59,436 bases of DNA from Gammaproteobacteria bacterium UBA2955 (GTDB taxonomy: Bacteria; Pseudomonadota; Gammaproteobacteria; Pseudomonadales; Azotimanducaceae): NCBI GenBank assembly GCA_002348825.1, contig DEBN01000015.1:1-59436 (forward strand). The letters run 5' to 3'. Shown here piece after piece: positions 33,888 through 43,183 of the stretch (position 1 is the stretch's first letter; the number at the start of each line of letters is the position of its first letter). The position numbers and the translations under genes are program-made. The notes beneath the pieces are model-generated. The model was given only the letters and a program-made list of their open reading frames with translations. It was not told where the DNA came from and did no database searches.

Positions 33888-34720
33888 CTCTGGTGCTGAT
33901 GATTGCTTTATCCACGTCTGCGCCAGCCTTCGCAAAAATCTTTGTGTATGAGTTGGGTTCGGCGACCGATGTAGCAGTGAGCGCGGGTATCGAACTGGAT
34001 CTTCGTTGTGGTGCAGGCAACGAATTGCGGATCGAAGCGGAATCGGAGGACGCGTTTGAATTTGACAATCGCGCAGGTCGTTTCGAATTGTCTCGAGGCG
34101 GTACTTGGTTGTCACCATGGTCACAGTCGTCCGGACCAGTTGCAGCGCGCGCAGTGGTGCCCTCACTGCCGAAATCTTTCGAGGTCTCCTCGGTTGCTGT
34201 CGTTCGTCTTGCGCACTGCGTTAGTAGTGGAGCGGATTTAGCCGCAGAGCTAGGTTCGGGAAGTCGTTTGCAAATGGAGGATCTTAACGGCGCTTTCCGA
34301 CGTATGAGCGTCGACGTTTTATCGGGGTCCAAATTTAGCCTAGATGCTCGCGTTGTTCTCGAGCAGGCAGATCTCACAGTATCGTCGGGCGGATTGCTGC
34401 ACATAGGCGACGCGGCCGTTGTAAAAGAAACCACGGTACAAATATCTTCCGGTGCTGTTGCTGAGTTGTGCGGCGCGAACGGTGTTGTGTCCGGCGCAGT
34501 TTCCAGTGGCGGGCGTCTAGATATCGGCGCACAGACGCAGGCTCAGGAGCTTGAGTTGAGTTCGGGGGGGACCGCTCGGGCTGACTGCTGGTCAATAAAG
34601 ATTAAGGCTGTGCCGCTGCGGCTGCCGCCCCCGCTATATTGCTGCAAAGGCAAAGAAGTTATAAGCCGGCTGCAGCCGCAACAGTCACAGCCGGCAGGGA
34701 CGGTTAAGACTCGCTTTTGA
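33875..34720 (+). CDS. GIN-domain (DUF2807) secreted protein, start probably disrupted
   Basis: The frame encodes a signal-peptide core (ALVLMIALSTSAPAFA) and then a repetitive beta-helix region of the putative auto-transporter adhesin / GIN-domain family, with repeated segments such as TVSSGGLLHIGDA, QISSGAVAELCG and VSSGGRLDIGAQ. The family is exported; its role is unknown. The only in-frame start before the signal core is TTG 33875, with no ribosome-binding site and no positive charge at the N terminus. The well-placed ATG at 33825 is out of frame because of a 20-bp duplication, so the gene may be a recent pseudogene or phase-variable. The last 50 residues, after a run of seven G, do not look like the family. 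It overlaps the convergent yghU gene by 17 bases. Confidence 0.6.
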   Translation: MTYPALVLMIALSTSAPAFAKIFVYELGSATDVAVSAGIELDLRCGAGNELRIEAESEDAFEFDNRAGRFELSRGGTWLSPWSQSSGPVAARAVVPSLPKSFEVSSVAVVRLAHCVSSGADLAAELGSGSRLQMEDLNGAFRRMSVDVLSGSKFSLDARVVLEQADLTVSSGGLLHIGDAAVVKETTVQISSGAVAELCGANGVVSGAVSSGGRLDIGAQTQAQELELSSGGTARADCWSIKIKAVPLRLPPPLYCCKGKEVISRLQPQQSQPAGTVKTRF

Positions 34721-35561
34721 TCTCAAAGTCCTTGGCGCTATGTCGTTCCACAACCTGAGTCTCCTCTGGCCCCCAAGGTCGGTTAACCCTGCGACCGCGG
34801 TCGACCGCAGGCCGCGTCTCGATCTCATTGGCCCAACGATTAACGTGGGTATAGCTTGCCGCGTCGAGAAATTCGCCGGAACCGTAGAGCTTGCCTTGCG
34901 CCAGTGCACCGTACCAAGGGTAATTCGCCATATCGGCAATGGTGTATTCGTCACCGCATAAGAATTGGCGTTCGCTCAGGCATCTATCGAGGACATCAAG
35001 CTGGCGTTTTACCTCCATCGCATAGCGGTCTATGCAGTATTCGATTTTCATTGGTGCGTAGGCGTAAAAGTGACCAAAGCCGCCGCCCAGATAGGGCGCG
35101 CTGCCCATCTGCCAGAACAACCACGACATGCATTCCGCGCGGGCGCTTGGTTCTGTGGGTAGAAAGTGGCCGAACTTTTCGGCAAGGTAAACCAAGATTG
35201 CGCCCGATTCGAAAATCCGCGTATGGGGCGTGGTGCTGCGATCTAACAGCGCAGGAATTTTGGAGTTGGGGTTGATCTCCACAAAACCGCTGCTGAACTG
35301 TTGGCCCTCGCCGATATTTATCGTGTAGGCGTCGTACTCGGCGGCCTCGATCCCTAACTCTAGTAGTTCTTCAAGCAAGACTGTGACCTTGACGCCATTG
35401 GGTGTGGCGAGTGAGTGCAACTGCAGATCGTGCTCACCGGCGGGTAGCGCCTTCTCGTGTGTGGCCCCTGCCACCGGTCGGTTGATGTTGGCAAATCGTC
35501 CGCCGCTGTCTTTTTTCCATTCCCAAACTGTGGGCGGGGTGTAGGTGTCTTGTTCGGCCAT
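34704..35561 (-). CDS. yghU: Glutathione-dependent disulfide-bond oxidoreductase, YghU type
   Basis: A 285-residue GST-superfamily protein. The N-terminal extension TYTPPTVWEWKK and FANINRPVAGATHEK is diagnostic of YghU, which reduces disulfides with glutathione. The thioredoxin fold follows (LHSLATPNGVKVTVLLEEL), then NPNSKIPALLD and FESGAILVYLAEKFG for glutathione contacts, and the helical domain with GDEYTIADMANYPW. Length agrees with E. coli YghU (288). The ATG at 35561 is the family start. It is convergent with the GIN-domain gene and is probably a single-gene unit. Confidence 0.88.
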   Translation of the reverse strand: MAEQDTYTPPTVWEWKKDSGGRFANINRPVAGATHEKALPAGEHDLQLHSLATPNGVKVTVLLEELLELGIEAAEYDAYTINIGEGQQFSSGFVEINPNSKIPALLDRSTTPHTRIFESGAILVYLAEKFGHFLPTEPSARAECMSWLFWQMGSAPYLGGGFGHFYAYAPMKIEYCIDRYAMEVKRQLDVLDRCLSERQFLCGDEYTIADMANYPWYGALAQGKLYGSGEFLDAASYTHVNRWANEIETRPAVDRGRRVNRPWGPEETQVVERHSAKDFEIKSES

Positions 35562-35778
35562 GGGTCTTCCTTGCCTAGTTGATGTCTCGGTCAGTGCTCA
35601 ATCATGGTCATTTACGGCCTACCTTGTCCAGCGTCACAGGTGCTTTTAACACCGGCTGCGCACCAAGAGTGCGCCCGTAGGGTAGACACCATTCTAGGAA
35701 TTTTCCGCTGAAGCGCTGACAATGGCCGCTACAAAACAAAACAGATGTGGGTCGCGCTGCGCGCCGGCGAATATAGTT

Positions 35779-36726
35779 ATGTCTAACCTGTATATCGAAA
35801 CCCCTACGCTGCTGTCCGAGCCGTTGTCCGATCGCCTCGGTAAGCCGGTTTGGCTGAAGCTTGAAAACCTGCAGCCTTCCGGGTCTTTTAAGCTCCGCGG
35901 TATTGCGCTGTTGTGTCAGCACGAAGTGGCGCGCGGCGCGCGTGCGTTGGTGTCGTCATCTGGCGGTAATGCAGGCATCGCCGTCGCCTACGTCGGGCGT
36001 AAATTGTCTATACCGGTGCGTGTGGTAGTACCCGAGAGCACCACCGAAGTAGCGCGCAATTTAGTGCGTGCCCAGGGTGCAGAGCTGCACGTTCACGGCG
36101 CGTCTTGGTATGAGGCCGATGTGTATGCGCGACAATCGCTCGTCGCCCATGAGGCATACATTCACCCCTTCGATCACCCCTTACTTTGGCAGGGGCACAG
36201 CACCATGATGGACGAAGTCGCGGGCGACGGCATCAAGCCTGGTGCGGTGGCGCTGTCCGTCGGTGGTGGCGGGCTGCTGTGTGGCGTAGTGGCAGGCCTG
36301 CAGCGGCTGGGCTGGTCTGACGTACCCATACTGGCCATGGAGACATCTGGCGCCGAGTCTTTTGCAGCTGCATTGGCAGCAGGCGAAGTCGTGCGGCTGC
36401 CGGCGATTACTAGTGTAGCTTCCTCTTTGGGCGCGCGGCAGGTTTGCGATCAGGCGCTCCTGAGTGCGCAGCGACACGCGGTTACGAGTCAGGTAATCAG
36501 TGATGCGGCGGCTTTGCGCGCATGCGTAACGCTGCTGAATCATCATCAGCTCTTGGTCGAACCCGCCTGTGGTGCCGCCATCGCCGCGGTCACCGAGTCA
36601 TCCGCGTACTTACAGGATGCTGAGTCGGTTTTGGTTATCGTGTGTGGGGGTGTGACGACGACGTCTGGGCGACTGCACGAGCTCCTGCAGCATTTTGAGG
36701 TGCGGCCCGACGGGGCCTTGGATTGA
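35779..36726 (+). CDS. PLP-dependent serine/threonine dehydratase
   Basis: A 315-residue fold-type II PLP enzyme that deaminates L-serine and/or L-threonine to the 2-oxo acid. The PLP Lys is in SGSFKLRG (near residue 39), the phosphate-binding loop is SSSGGNAGIA, and the glycine loop is VGGGGLL. The short length and LYIETPTLLSEPLSDRLGKPVWLKLENLQPSG-type opening are closer to eukaryotic-like L-serine dehydratases than to IlvA, as there is no regulatory ACT domain. An in-frame ATG at 35722 adds 19 residues without a ribosome-binding site, so 35779 is chosen. It stands alone, with 238 bases before the next gene. Confidence 0.82.
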   Translation: MSNLYIETPTLLSEPLSDRLGKPVWLKLENLQPSGSFKLRGIALLCQHEVARGARALVSSSGGNAGIAVAYVGRKLSIPVRVVVPESTTEVARNLVRAQGAELHVHGASWYEADVYARQSLVAHEAYIHPFDHPLLWQGHSTMMDEVAGDGIKPGAVALSVGGGGLLCGVVAGLQRLGWSDVPILAMETSGAESFAAALAAGEVVRLPAITSVASSLGARQVCDQALLSAQRHAVTSQVISDAAALRACVTLLNHHQLLVEPACGAAIAAVTESSAYLQDAESVLVIVCGGVTTTSGRLHELLQHFEVRPDGALD

Positions 36727-36964
36727 TTATGCACAGCCTCGGTGCTCTGAGTGATGGCTAAATCCTATCGCGTGATCGCGAAATTTTGTTGCTGCCATCC
36801 TAGGAATTGGTAGGGTAATTCGGTTACGGTATCCGGGCTCACCGTCGCCTAAAAGGTCAGCTTGGCCCTTATTGGTGCATGCCGTTGTCGCATGAGAGGG
36901 GTTTAGGCGGCGTTAACCAAGCGACACCTAACGATCTACAATTCACTAACGAATAGGTTTTTTG

Positions 36965-37942
36965 ATGAAAACACGTATTACTGAGCTCTTTGGCATTGAA
37001 CACCCCATTATTCAGGGCGGCATGCACTACGTCGGTTTGGCCGAAATGGCCGCCGCGGTATCGAACGCTGGGGGTCTTGGCATTATCACCGGGCTTACTC
37101 AAGGCACACCGGAAAAACTCGCCAATGAGATAGCGCGTTGCCGCGACATGACCGACAAGCCGTTCGGAGTGAATCTCACGTTTCTGCCTTCTATGACACC
37201 GCCTGACTATCCGGGCTTGGTGCAGGCTATTGTCGACAGTGGCGTCAAAGTTGTTGAGACCGCGGGCAACAACCCTGCAAAGTGGTTGCCGCAACTGCAG
37301 GATGCCGGTATCAAAGTTATTCATAAGTGCACGAGCGTGCGCCATTCGCTGAAAGCTCAGGACATTGGTTGCGATGCGGTCTCGGTAGACGGCTTTGAAT
37401 GTGGCGGCCATCCCGGTGAAGACGATATTCCAAACTTCATCCTCTTGCCTCGTGCTGCAGACGAATTAGAGATCCCCTTCGTCGCGTCGGGTGGTATGGC
37501 GGATGCACGCTCTTTAGTCGCGTCCTTGGCCATGGGTGCCGAGGGAATGAATATGGGCACGCGCTTTATTGCGACCAAGGAAGCACCGGTGCACGAAAAC
37601 GTAAAACAGGCGATTCTTGCCGCCTCCGAACTCGATACGCGCCTGGTTATGCGTCCATTGCGCAACACCGAAAGAGTACTGACCAATGAAGCGGTAGAAC
37701 GCATGCTGGAAAAAGAAAAAACCATAGGCTCAGACTTGAAATTTGAGGACATCGCAGAAGAGGTAGCAGGCGTGTATCCGAAAATCATGCAAGACGGCAC
37801 CATGGAAGCAGGGGCTTGGTCCTGCGGGATGGTTGCAGGCCTGGTTTATGATATTCCCACCGTGCAGGGATTGGTTGATCGCATTATGAGCGAGGCCGAT
37901 GCCCTGATTTCCCAGCGCCTAGCACAGTTCTCGGCCGCTTAA
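36965..37942 (+). CDS. Nitronate monooxygenase family protein
   Basis: A 325-residue FMN-binding TIM barrel of the nitronate monooxygenase / 2-nitropropane dioxygenase family, oxidising nitronates or, in related proteins, acting on enoyl substrates. Motifs: [20 protein letters not shown] at the first strands, [12 protein letters not shown] near residue 145, and [13 protein letters not shown] for the FMN phosphate. The frame opens with TTG 36962, and the ATG at 36965 immediately follows; AGG lies about nine bases upstream. The thiolase gene starts 32 bases after its stop, so the pair is an operon. Such NMO-thiolase pairs are frequent in acyl-CoA-degrading bacteria, which suggests the enzyme handles an acyl-chain intermediate rather than a nitro compound. 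Confidence 0.85.
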   Translation: MKTRITELFGIEHPIIQGGMHYVGLAEMAAAVSNAGGLGIITGLTQGTPEKLANEIARCRDMTDKPFGVNLTFLPSMTPPDYPGLVQAIVDSGVKVVETAGNNPAKWLPQLQDAGIKVIHKCTSVRHSLKAQDIGCDAVSVDGFECGGHPGEDDIPNFILLPRAADELEIPFVASGGMADARSLVASLAMGAEGMNMGTRFIATKEAPVHENVKQAILAASELDTRLVMRPLRNTERVLTNEAVERMLEKEKTIGSDLKFEDIAEEVAGVYPKIMQDGTMEAGAWSCGMVAGLVYDIPTVQGLVDRIMSEADALISQRLAQFSAA

Positions 37943-37974
37943 TCCAGTACATAACAACAAACGGGGAAAACCTT

Positions 37975-39171
37975 ATGCGCGAAGCTGTCATTGTTTCCAC
38001 TGCTCGAACGCCCATCGGCAAGGCGTACCGCGGCGCCTTTAACAACACGCTAGGTCAAAGCCTAGGCGCACATGCGATCAAGCACGCGGTGCAGCGCGCT
38101 GGCGTAGACGCGGCCGAGGTCGAAGACGTCATAATGGGCGCCGCGTTGCAGATGGGCAGCAGTGCCTTTAACACCGCACGTCAATGTCTACTTGAAGCCG
38201 GCTTGCCGGATACGGTGCCGGGTCAAAGTATTGATCGCCAATGCTCGTCTGGGATGATGGCCATCGGTATTGCAGCGAAGCAGATTATTTCTGACGGTAT
38301 GGATGTTGCGATTGGAGGTGGTGTTGAATCGATTTCCACCAATCAGACCGGCGACATGTTTACCACGCCGAGTCCCTGGCTCATGCAAAATCAGCCGGGT
38401 CTGTACATGGCGATGTTAGAAACGGCCGAGGTCGTCGGCGAGCGTTATGGCGTCAGTCGAGAAGACCAGGACCGGTATGCAGCCCAGTCCCAAGCGCGCA
38501 CCGCGGCAGCTCAGCAGGCCGGAGCATTCGATGACGAAATCGTGGCATTGCCGTCGGTAATGAAGCTGATGAATAAAGAAACCGGTGAGGTCAATGAAAT
38601 CGAGATGGCCCTCGATAAAGACGAGGGTAATCGACCGGGCACAACCTATGAAAGCTTGGCCGGGCTGCAACCGGTTTTCAGCGGCGGGCAAGTGATTCAG
38701 GAGGGTAAGCACGTTACTGCGGGCAACGCCTCGCAGCTTTCTGATGGTGCCTCGGCGTGCGTGCTCATGGAAGCTAAATTGGCTGAGCAAAGGGGTTTGC
38801 AGCCTCTGGGCGCCTATCGTGGTATGGCCGTAGCGGGTACCCAAGCGGACGAAATGGGCATTGGGCCTGTGTTCGCAATTCCAAAATTGCTTGAAAAAAA
38901 CGGCCTCGGCATGGACGACATCGGTTTGTGGGAACTCAACGAGGCCTTTGCGGTGCAGGTGGTTTATTGCCGCGACAAGTTGGGCATCCCAAATGAATTG
39001 CTTAACGTCAACGGCGGTGCGATTTCTGTGGGCCACCCGTACGGCATGTCGGGATCGCGTATGGTCGCCCACGCGCTGATCGAGGGGAAACGCCGCGGTG
39101 CGAAGTATGTGGTCTCTACCATGTGTATTGGCGGCGGTATGGGTGCTGCGGGGCTGTTTGAAGTCCTTTAA
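37975..39171 (+). CDS. Acetyl-CoA C-acyltransferase (thiolase)
   Basis: A 398-residue thiolase that cleaves 3-oxoacyl-CoA with CoA, or condenses acyl-CoA units. The nucleophilic Cys is in DRQCSSGMM (near residue 88), the catalytic His in [10 protein letters not shown], and the second Cys in [20 protein letters not shown] is the usual NEAF motif. The length is standard for the tetrameric degradative class. GGGGAAAACC precedes the ATG. It is downstream of the nitronate monooxygenase gene in the same unit. The exact chain length or pathway (beta-oxidation, steroid side chain, aromatic) is not evident. Confidence 0.9.
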   Translation: MREAVIVSTARTPIGKAYRGAFNNTLGQSLGAHAIKHAVQRAGVDAAEVEDVIMGAALQMGSSAFNTARQCLLEAGLPDTVPGQSIDRQCSSGMMAIGIAAKQIISDGMDVAIGGGVESISTNQTGDMFTTPSPWLMQNQPGLYMAMLETAEVVGERYGVSREDQDRYAAQSQARTAAAQQAGAFDDEIVALPSVMKLMNKETGEVNEIEMALDKDEGNRPGTTYESLAGLQPVFSGGQVIQEGKHVTAGNASQLSDGASACVLMEAKLAEQRGLQPLGAYRGMAVAGTQADEMGIGPVFAIPKLLEKNGLGMDDIGLWELNEAFAVQVVYCRDKLGIPNELLNVNGGAISVGHPYGMSGSRMVAHALIEGKRRGAKYVVSTMCIGGGMGAAGLFEVL

Positions 39172-39195
39172 AACGCCGCGCCCACATCTCTAAGA

Positions 39196-39218
39196 CTGCT
39201 GGGCCGATGGCCCAGCAG
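39196..39218. terminator. Strong hairpin between convergent thiolase and NIPSNAP genes
   Basis: CTGCTGGGCC-GAT-GGCCCAGCAG is a perfect 10-bp stem with a 3-base loop in the 58-base gap between convergent genes. No T tract follows on either strand. It is likely a bidirectional pause or transcript-end stabiliser. Confidence 0.5.
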
Positions 39219-39229
39219 CGAGGGTGCGC

Positions 39230-39664
39230 TCAGCGGGCAGGCATGGGTGAATAATCCGTTGGCAGCATGAAGGTGCGTTCGATGTTTTCGACTAAGCGTC
39301 CGTCGGCTATAGAGTTTGCGTATACAGCTTGCCAAGTCGGGTCATTACCAAACGCCTGCCAAGCCGTTGCAGCCTCGAGTTCGCTGGGGTGGGCCACCAA
39401 ATAGATCAGCGTATTTGGTTTATTCAACGGTTTCCAATAGCCGATATTGATAATTCCGTGTTTTTCAAACAACGCCATGGTGTGATTGCTGAAACGCTGC
39501 TCTAACGCGTCGAGCTTGCCGGGGTGGCTGGTGTAGGTGCGCAATTCGTAAACAAGTCCACGGTCTTGTGGCTTGGACATTTGCCCGTGATTGTCTGCGC
39601 GTGCACTAAACGTTGCGACTAAGAGTGCTAGCGAGCAGATGACTGGATAGTAAGTTTTCAGCAT
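39230..39664 (-). CDS. Secreted NIPSNAP family protein
   Basis: A 144-residue exported protein. Residues 1-23 form a Sec signal (LKTYYPVICSLALLVATFSARA). The mature part has the NIPSNAP ferredoxin-like domain: VYELRTYTSHPGKLDALEQRF, then KHGIINIGYWKPLN and LIYLVAHPS. NIPSNAP domains have no established enzymatic role. An in-frame ATG at 39691 would add nine residues before the signal; the ATG at 39664 has AGGAAC upstream and is preferred. Periplasmic NIPSNAP proteins are common in marine gammaproteobacteria and are sometimes linked to xenobiotic or lipid catabolism. Confidence 0.82.
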   Translation of the reverse strand: MLKTYYPVICSLALLVATFSARADNHGQMSKPQDRGLVYELRTYTSHPGKLDALEQRFSNHTMALFEKHGIINIGYWKPLNKPNTLIYLVAHPSELEAATAWQAFGNDPTWQAVYANSIADGRLVENIERTFMLPTDYSPMPAR

Positions 39665-39809
39665 AAGTTCCTCATATCTTGCCTCGAGCATAGTAGTTGG
39701 TTTTTGCGGTTTCCGGCAAATCTTGTCCTCTGCGAGTTGGCATTGCGGTGGAATTGCGCGAAGCTAGGAGTCTCGGAAAACTATGGCCTGTAGAGATTAG
39801 GGAGGATCT

Positions 39810-40868
39810 ATGCATCTGAATTGTTTGAGCCGTATTTTAGTAAGCGCCTGTTTGATGAGCGTTGCGCCCGCAGCCCTAAGCGAAATTCAACGTACCGCTA
39901 GCGGTCACCCCGACCTGACCGGGACCTATGACAGCGGCACGCTGACGCCTGAAGAGCGTCCTGCGGCCTTTGGTGATAAACAGTTTATGAGTCGCGAAGA
40001 GGCCGACATGTTGCTTAAGGCGCATCCGTTTACTCAAAATGATGCGAACGAAGTGAGCGACCCTAATCGCGGTGCACCGCAAGCGGGCGGGGACGGCCAG
40101 CAAGCTTATGGCGCTGGAGGTGTTGGCGGTTACAACTCGTTTTGGGTGGAGCCCGGCAGTGGCGTTTCCGAGGTCAATGGCAAAATTAGAACGTCGATTG
40201 TCTATGATCCACCGAATGGCCGTAGACCGCCCATGACCCCCGAAGGGATAAAAAAAATCCGCGACAATTTCAGTTCGTTCTCTTATCAGAATGACGGCAC
40301 GGCGTCGTGGTTAAAATCCGATGGCCCGGGACCCTTTGATGGTCCAGAGAGTGTCGCGTTGGCGGAACGCTGCCTGCTGGGTTTCAGTGCAGGCCCGCCG
40401 AGCATGCCGGGTCTCTACAACAATTTTAAACGTATTGTTCAAACCGATGATCATGTAATGATTTTGCTGGAGATGGTGCATGACGCGCGCGTCATTCGTC
40501 TAAACGGCCAACATGGCCCAAGCACTAATAGAAAATGGCTCGGTGACTCGGTCGGTCGCTGGGACGGCGACACCCTCGTTGTTGAGACCATCAATTTTAA
40601 AGAAAAAACCGGTCTCTATGGCGGCGACGAAAATTTACATCTAACCGAGCGCTTTACCAAGCTGGCGAATGGCAATCTGTTGTATAACTTTACGGTAGAC
40701 GACCCAACCGCTTGGACAAAGCCCTGGAGCGGCGAATACGTCTGGAAGTCCAGTACCGGCAAGGTCTACGAATACGCCTGCCACGAGGGCAACTACGCCA
40801 TGGGCAATATTTTGCGCGGCGCGCGACTGCTCGAACGCGAAGCGCTGGCTGCCCAGGCACAGAACTGA
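39810..40868 (+). CDS. Secreted protein of an uncharacterised family
   Basis: A 352-residue exported protein with a Sec signal peptide (residues 1-24, ending PAALS) and a mature part beginning RTASGHPDLTGTYD. It belongs to a widespread but unnamed family of periplasmic proteins in marine and soil proteobacteria and acidobacteria, identified here by the late block: LAERCLLGFSAGPP, YNNFKRIVQTDDHV, LLEMVHDARVIRLNG, then LGDSVGRWDGDTLVVET and LTERFTK. The function is not known. GGGAGGATCT precedes the ATG. It is the first gene of a seven-kilobase plus-strand block and lies 27 bases before the Eis-like acetyltransferase gene. Possibly a periplasmic binding or hydrolytic factor for the compound handled by the block. 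Confidence 0.7.
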   Translation: MHLNCLSRILVSACLMSVAPAALSEIQRTASGHPDLTGTYDSGTLTPEERPAAFGDKQFMSREEADMLLKAHPFTQNDANEVSDPNRGAPQAGGDGQQAYGAGGVGGYNSFWVEPGSGVSEVNGKIRTSIVYDPPNGRRPPMTPEGIKKIRDNFSSFSYQNDGTASWLKSDGPGPFDGPESVALAERCLLGFSAGPPSMPGLYNNFKRIVQTDDHVMILLEMVHDARVIRLNGQHGPSTNRKWLGDSVGRWDGDTLVVETINFKEKTGLYGGDENLHLTERFTKLANGNLLYNFTVDDPTAWTKPWSGEYVWKSSTGKVYEYACHEGNYAMGNILRGARLLEREALAAQAQN

Positions 40869-40895
40869 ATAGCCAATGCTGATTTAAGGCAGTTC

Positions 40896-42131
40896 ATGGG
40901 TATTGAAATCCGATCGGCTACGGCCCAGGAGATGGGTCAACTGGGGTTGATGGGGGCTTATTCTTATGGCGGCGCCTTTGGTGATGGTTCGGACAATCTT
41001 GTAGCCACGGGTACTCGCCCGGAATGGACGTTATGTGCCTTCGATACCGAGCGGCGTCAAGCAGATGGCCAGCCGACAATGGTGACGTCGTATAGTGCGT
41101 TTCCGTTTACCACCCGAGTCAACGGTCGCGCCGTTGCATTGGCTGGCATATCTACCGTGGGCACTCGGCCCGAATATCGACGGCAGGGTTTAGTACGTAA
41201 GATTATTACCCAGGCATTTTCAGCGCAGTACGGACGTGGGCAATGTCTGGCGGGTTTGTGGGCCTCTCAAGCCGCCATCTATCAACGTTACGGTTTTGCG
41301 GCATCAGGCGGATTGCGCGAGTATGCAGTCGACACCGCCGACATTCATTTGCATGCGAACTTCGCAGCGCGGCCCGTTCTGCGGTTCGATGGCGTTGAGG
41401 TGCTGGATGCTCTGCGTGACGTCTATAAGCGGTTTATTGCCGAGCGGACGGGTTATCTTCATCGCAGTAAAAGCTTATGGTTGAACAATGTGTTTGCGCC
41501 GCCGGCGGAGGATGGGCCGGTTTACGTGGCTTTGGCTGGCACCCTCGAGGCCCCGACGGGATATCTGGTCTATACCTTACGCGCGCGTCGTGTGGCTCAC
41601 CGCGCGCGCGCCCAAGAGATTAGAGTGCGCGATTTCGCCTGGTTAGATCTGCCATCTTATGGCTCGCTGTGGCATTACCTAGGGCGTCATGATTTGGTTG
41701 GAAGAGTGGTTTGGAGTACTGCGCCGGTAGACGATCCCGCGGCAGATTTGTTTGTCGAGCCGCGCCTGCTGCACGCCCACGATATGGAAGGCACATGGTG
41801 GCGGGTGGTGGACATAAAGACCGCGCTTGCCCAGCGCGGCTACGAGGTCGAACGATCAGTGGTGTTGAGCATTAATGACGATGACCTAGCGCCTTGGAAT
41901 AACGGCCGCTGGCATGTTGAAGTGGGGCCGGACGGTGCCCAGGTGCGTTCGACTAATGCCGCTGCCGACATTGAACTTTCGGTGCGTGCGTTAAGCAGTC
42001 TGTACAGCGGTAACCGCGATGCGCGGCAACTGGCGAATGCGGGTTTGCTTGTGGGCAGCCGCAAAACGGTGACCGATTTGGATCAAATGATGCGTACTCG
42101 ATATGCGCCGCATTGTCCTGATCATTACTGA
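40896..42131 (+). CDS. Eis-like GNAT N-acetyltransferase
   Basis: A 411-residue protein with the three-part Eis architecture: an N-terminal GNAT domain with the acetyl-CoA loop VGTRPEYRRQGLVRKI (about residue 92), a second GNAT-like domain, and a C-terminal sterol-carrier-like domain (PDGAQVRSTNAAADIELSVRALSSL), ending near a terminal Tyr. Eis proteins acetylate amines, including aminoglycosides and protein lysines; environmental members have unknown substrates. AAGG stands seven bases before the ATG. It precedes the CoA-transferase pair by 26 bases. A sterol-carrier-like domain next to CoA-transferases could mean a hydrophobic substrate, which is speculation. Confidence 0.82.
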   Translation: MGIEIRSATAQEMGQLGLMGAYSYGGAFGDGSDNLVATGTRPEWTLCAFDTERRQADGQPTMVTSYSAFPFTTRVNGRAVALAGISTVGTRPEYRRQGLVRKIITQAFSAQYGRGQCLAGLWASQAAIYQRYGFAASGGLREYAVDTADIHLHANFAARPVLRFDGVEVLDALRDVYKRFIAERTGYLHRSKSLWLNNVFAPPAEDGPVYVALAGTLEAPTGYLVYTLRARRVAHRARAQEIRVRDFAWLDLPSYGSLWHYLGRHDLVGRVVWSTAPVDDPAADLFVEPRLLHAHDMEGTWWRVVDIKTALAQRGYEVERSVVLSINDDDLAPWNNGRWHVEVGPDGAQVRSTNAAADIELSVRALSSLYSGNRDARQLANAGLLVGSRKTVTDLDQMMRTRYAPHCPDHY

Positions 42132-42157
42132 TTGTTAAATCTGCAGGCGTGTCGGCA

Positions 42158-43183
42158 ATGGATCGAATATTGGAAATCGGTGGCTACAGTGCAGGCTTCT
42201 GCGGACGCCTATTTGCGCAAGCGGGCCATCAAGTCACCCGGGTAGAGTCACCCCAACCGCCTGCCTGGGCAAGCCAACAAGCGATGTCGTTGTTCTTGCA
42301 TCCAGGGAAGCGACGCGTGCATGCGGATGCTGCACCTCTTGATGAACTCGCTGCTGCCGCAGACATCGTCGTTATCGAAGCGGCGACAGCGGACGCGGCT
42401 CTGGCATTGGGCTTTGAGCATTGGTCTACGCCTGTCAAAGTCGTCATTACGCCGTTCGGTTTGACCGGGCCTAAGCGCAATTGGCATGCGACCCCGAGCA
42501 CGCTGCTGGCCATGGGCGGCTACAGCCAAATCATCGGCGATGCAGGGCGAGCACCGCTTTCCTTGCCCGGGCATTATGTTGAGTTTCAGGGTGCGCAATT
42601 TGCCTATAGCGCTGCGAATGGTTGTCGTTTTGCGGGCGCGTCGAATGTCGTCGATATAAGTCTTTACGAGTGCCTACTGACCCTCAGTCAATTTACGACG
42701 GTAATGTGGAGCTGCGCCAACCGCATCCGTTCGCGGCATGGTTCGGACTTCTATTGGGTGGTGCCGAGCAATCTCTTCGCTTGTGCGGATGGCTGGGTGT
42801 ATATCAATACGGTGCCAACGTTCTGGGACGCCATGACCACGTTCCTGCAGCTGCCGGAGCTGATTATAGATGCTCGATTTACAGACAACGATTTGCGTAT
42901 GCAGCATAGAGACGCGCTGCATGAACTCATTGCGCAGGCGCTAGCCACTGTAAGCAAGGCTGAAATCCGCGAGCGGGCGATTGCCGCACGTATTCCTGCC
43001 GGTGTTGTGCTGACCTTCGATGAGGTGCTGGAGGACGAGCACTTGGGCGAGCGCAATTTCTGGCAGTCGATCGAAGACACCGACGGCCGGCATTATCGTG
43101 CGCCGTCGTTAGGCTTCTGTATCGACGGTAGAGCGCGTGCACCCATGACGCTGCAAAAAGTTGCGCCGGAAAGATCCGTATGA
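42158..43183 (+). CDS. CaiB/BaiF CoA-transferase family protein, divergent subunit
   Basis: A 341-residue family III CoA-transferase homologue, shorter and more divergent than usual. The opening ILEIGGYSAGFCGRLFAQAGHQVTRVE matches the first CoA-binding segment but lacks the usual DLT-x-x-x-AGP motif. PFGLTGPKRNWHATPSTLLAMGGYSQI and VVDISLYECLLTLS are recognisable; the last carries Glu where many active members have Asp. A GTG at 42149 is in frame, but GCAGG fits the ATG at 42158 better. The stop overlaps the next CoA-transferase start by four bases (ATGA), so the pair is probably a heteromeric enzyme like BbsEF, with this subunit perhaps less active. Confidence 0.82.
   Translation: MDRILEIGGYSAGFCGRLFAQAGHQVTRVESPQPPAWASQQAMSLFLHPGKRRVHADAAPLDELAAAADIVVIEAATADAALALGFEHWSTPVKVVITPFGLTGPKRNWHATPSTLLAMGGYSQIIGDAGRAPLSLPGHYVEFQGAQFAYSAANGCRFAGASNVVDISLYECLLTLSQFTTVMWSCANRIRSRHGSDFYWVVPSNLFACADGWVYINTVPTFWDAMTTFLQLPELIIDARFTDNDLRMQHRDALHELIAQALATVSKAEIRERAIAARIPAGVVLTFDEVLEDEHLGERNFWQSIEDTDGRHYRAPSLGFCIDGRARAPMTLQKVAPERSV

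Noticed and set aside
34564..34570. Run of seven G near the GIN gene's 3' end, possible phase-variation tract
   Set aside because: Too short for reliable slippage, and neither alternative frame gives a clearly better C terminus.
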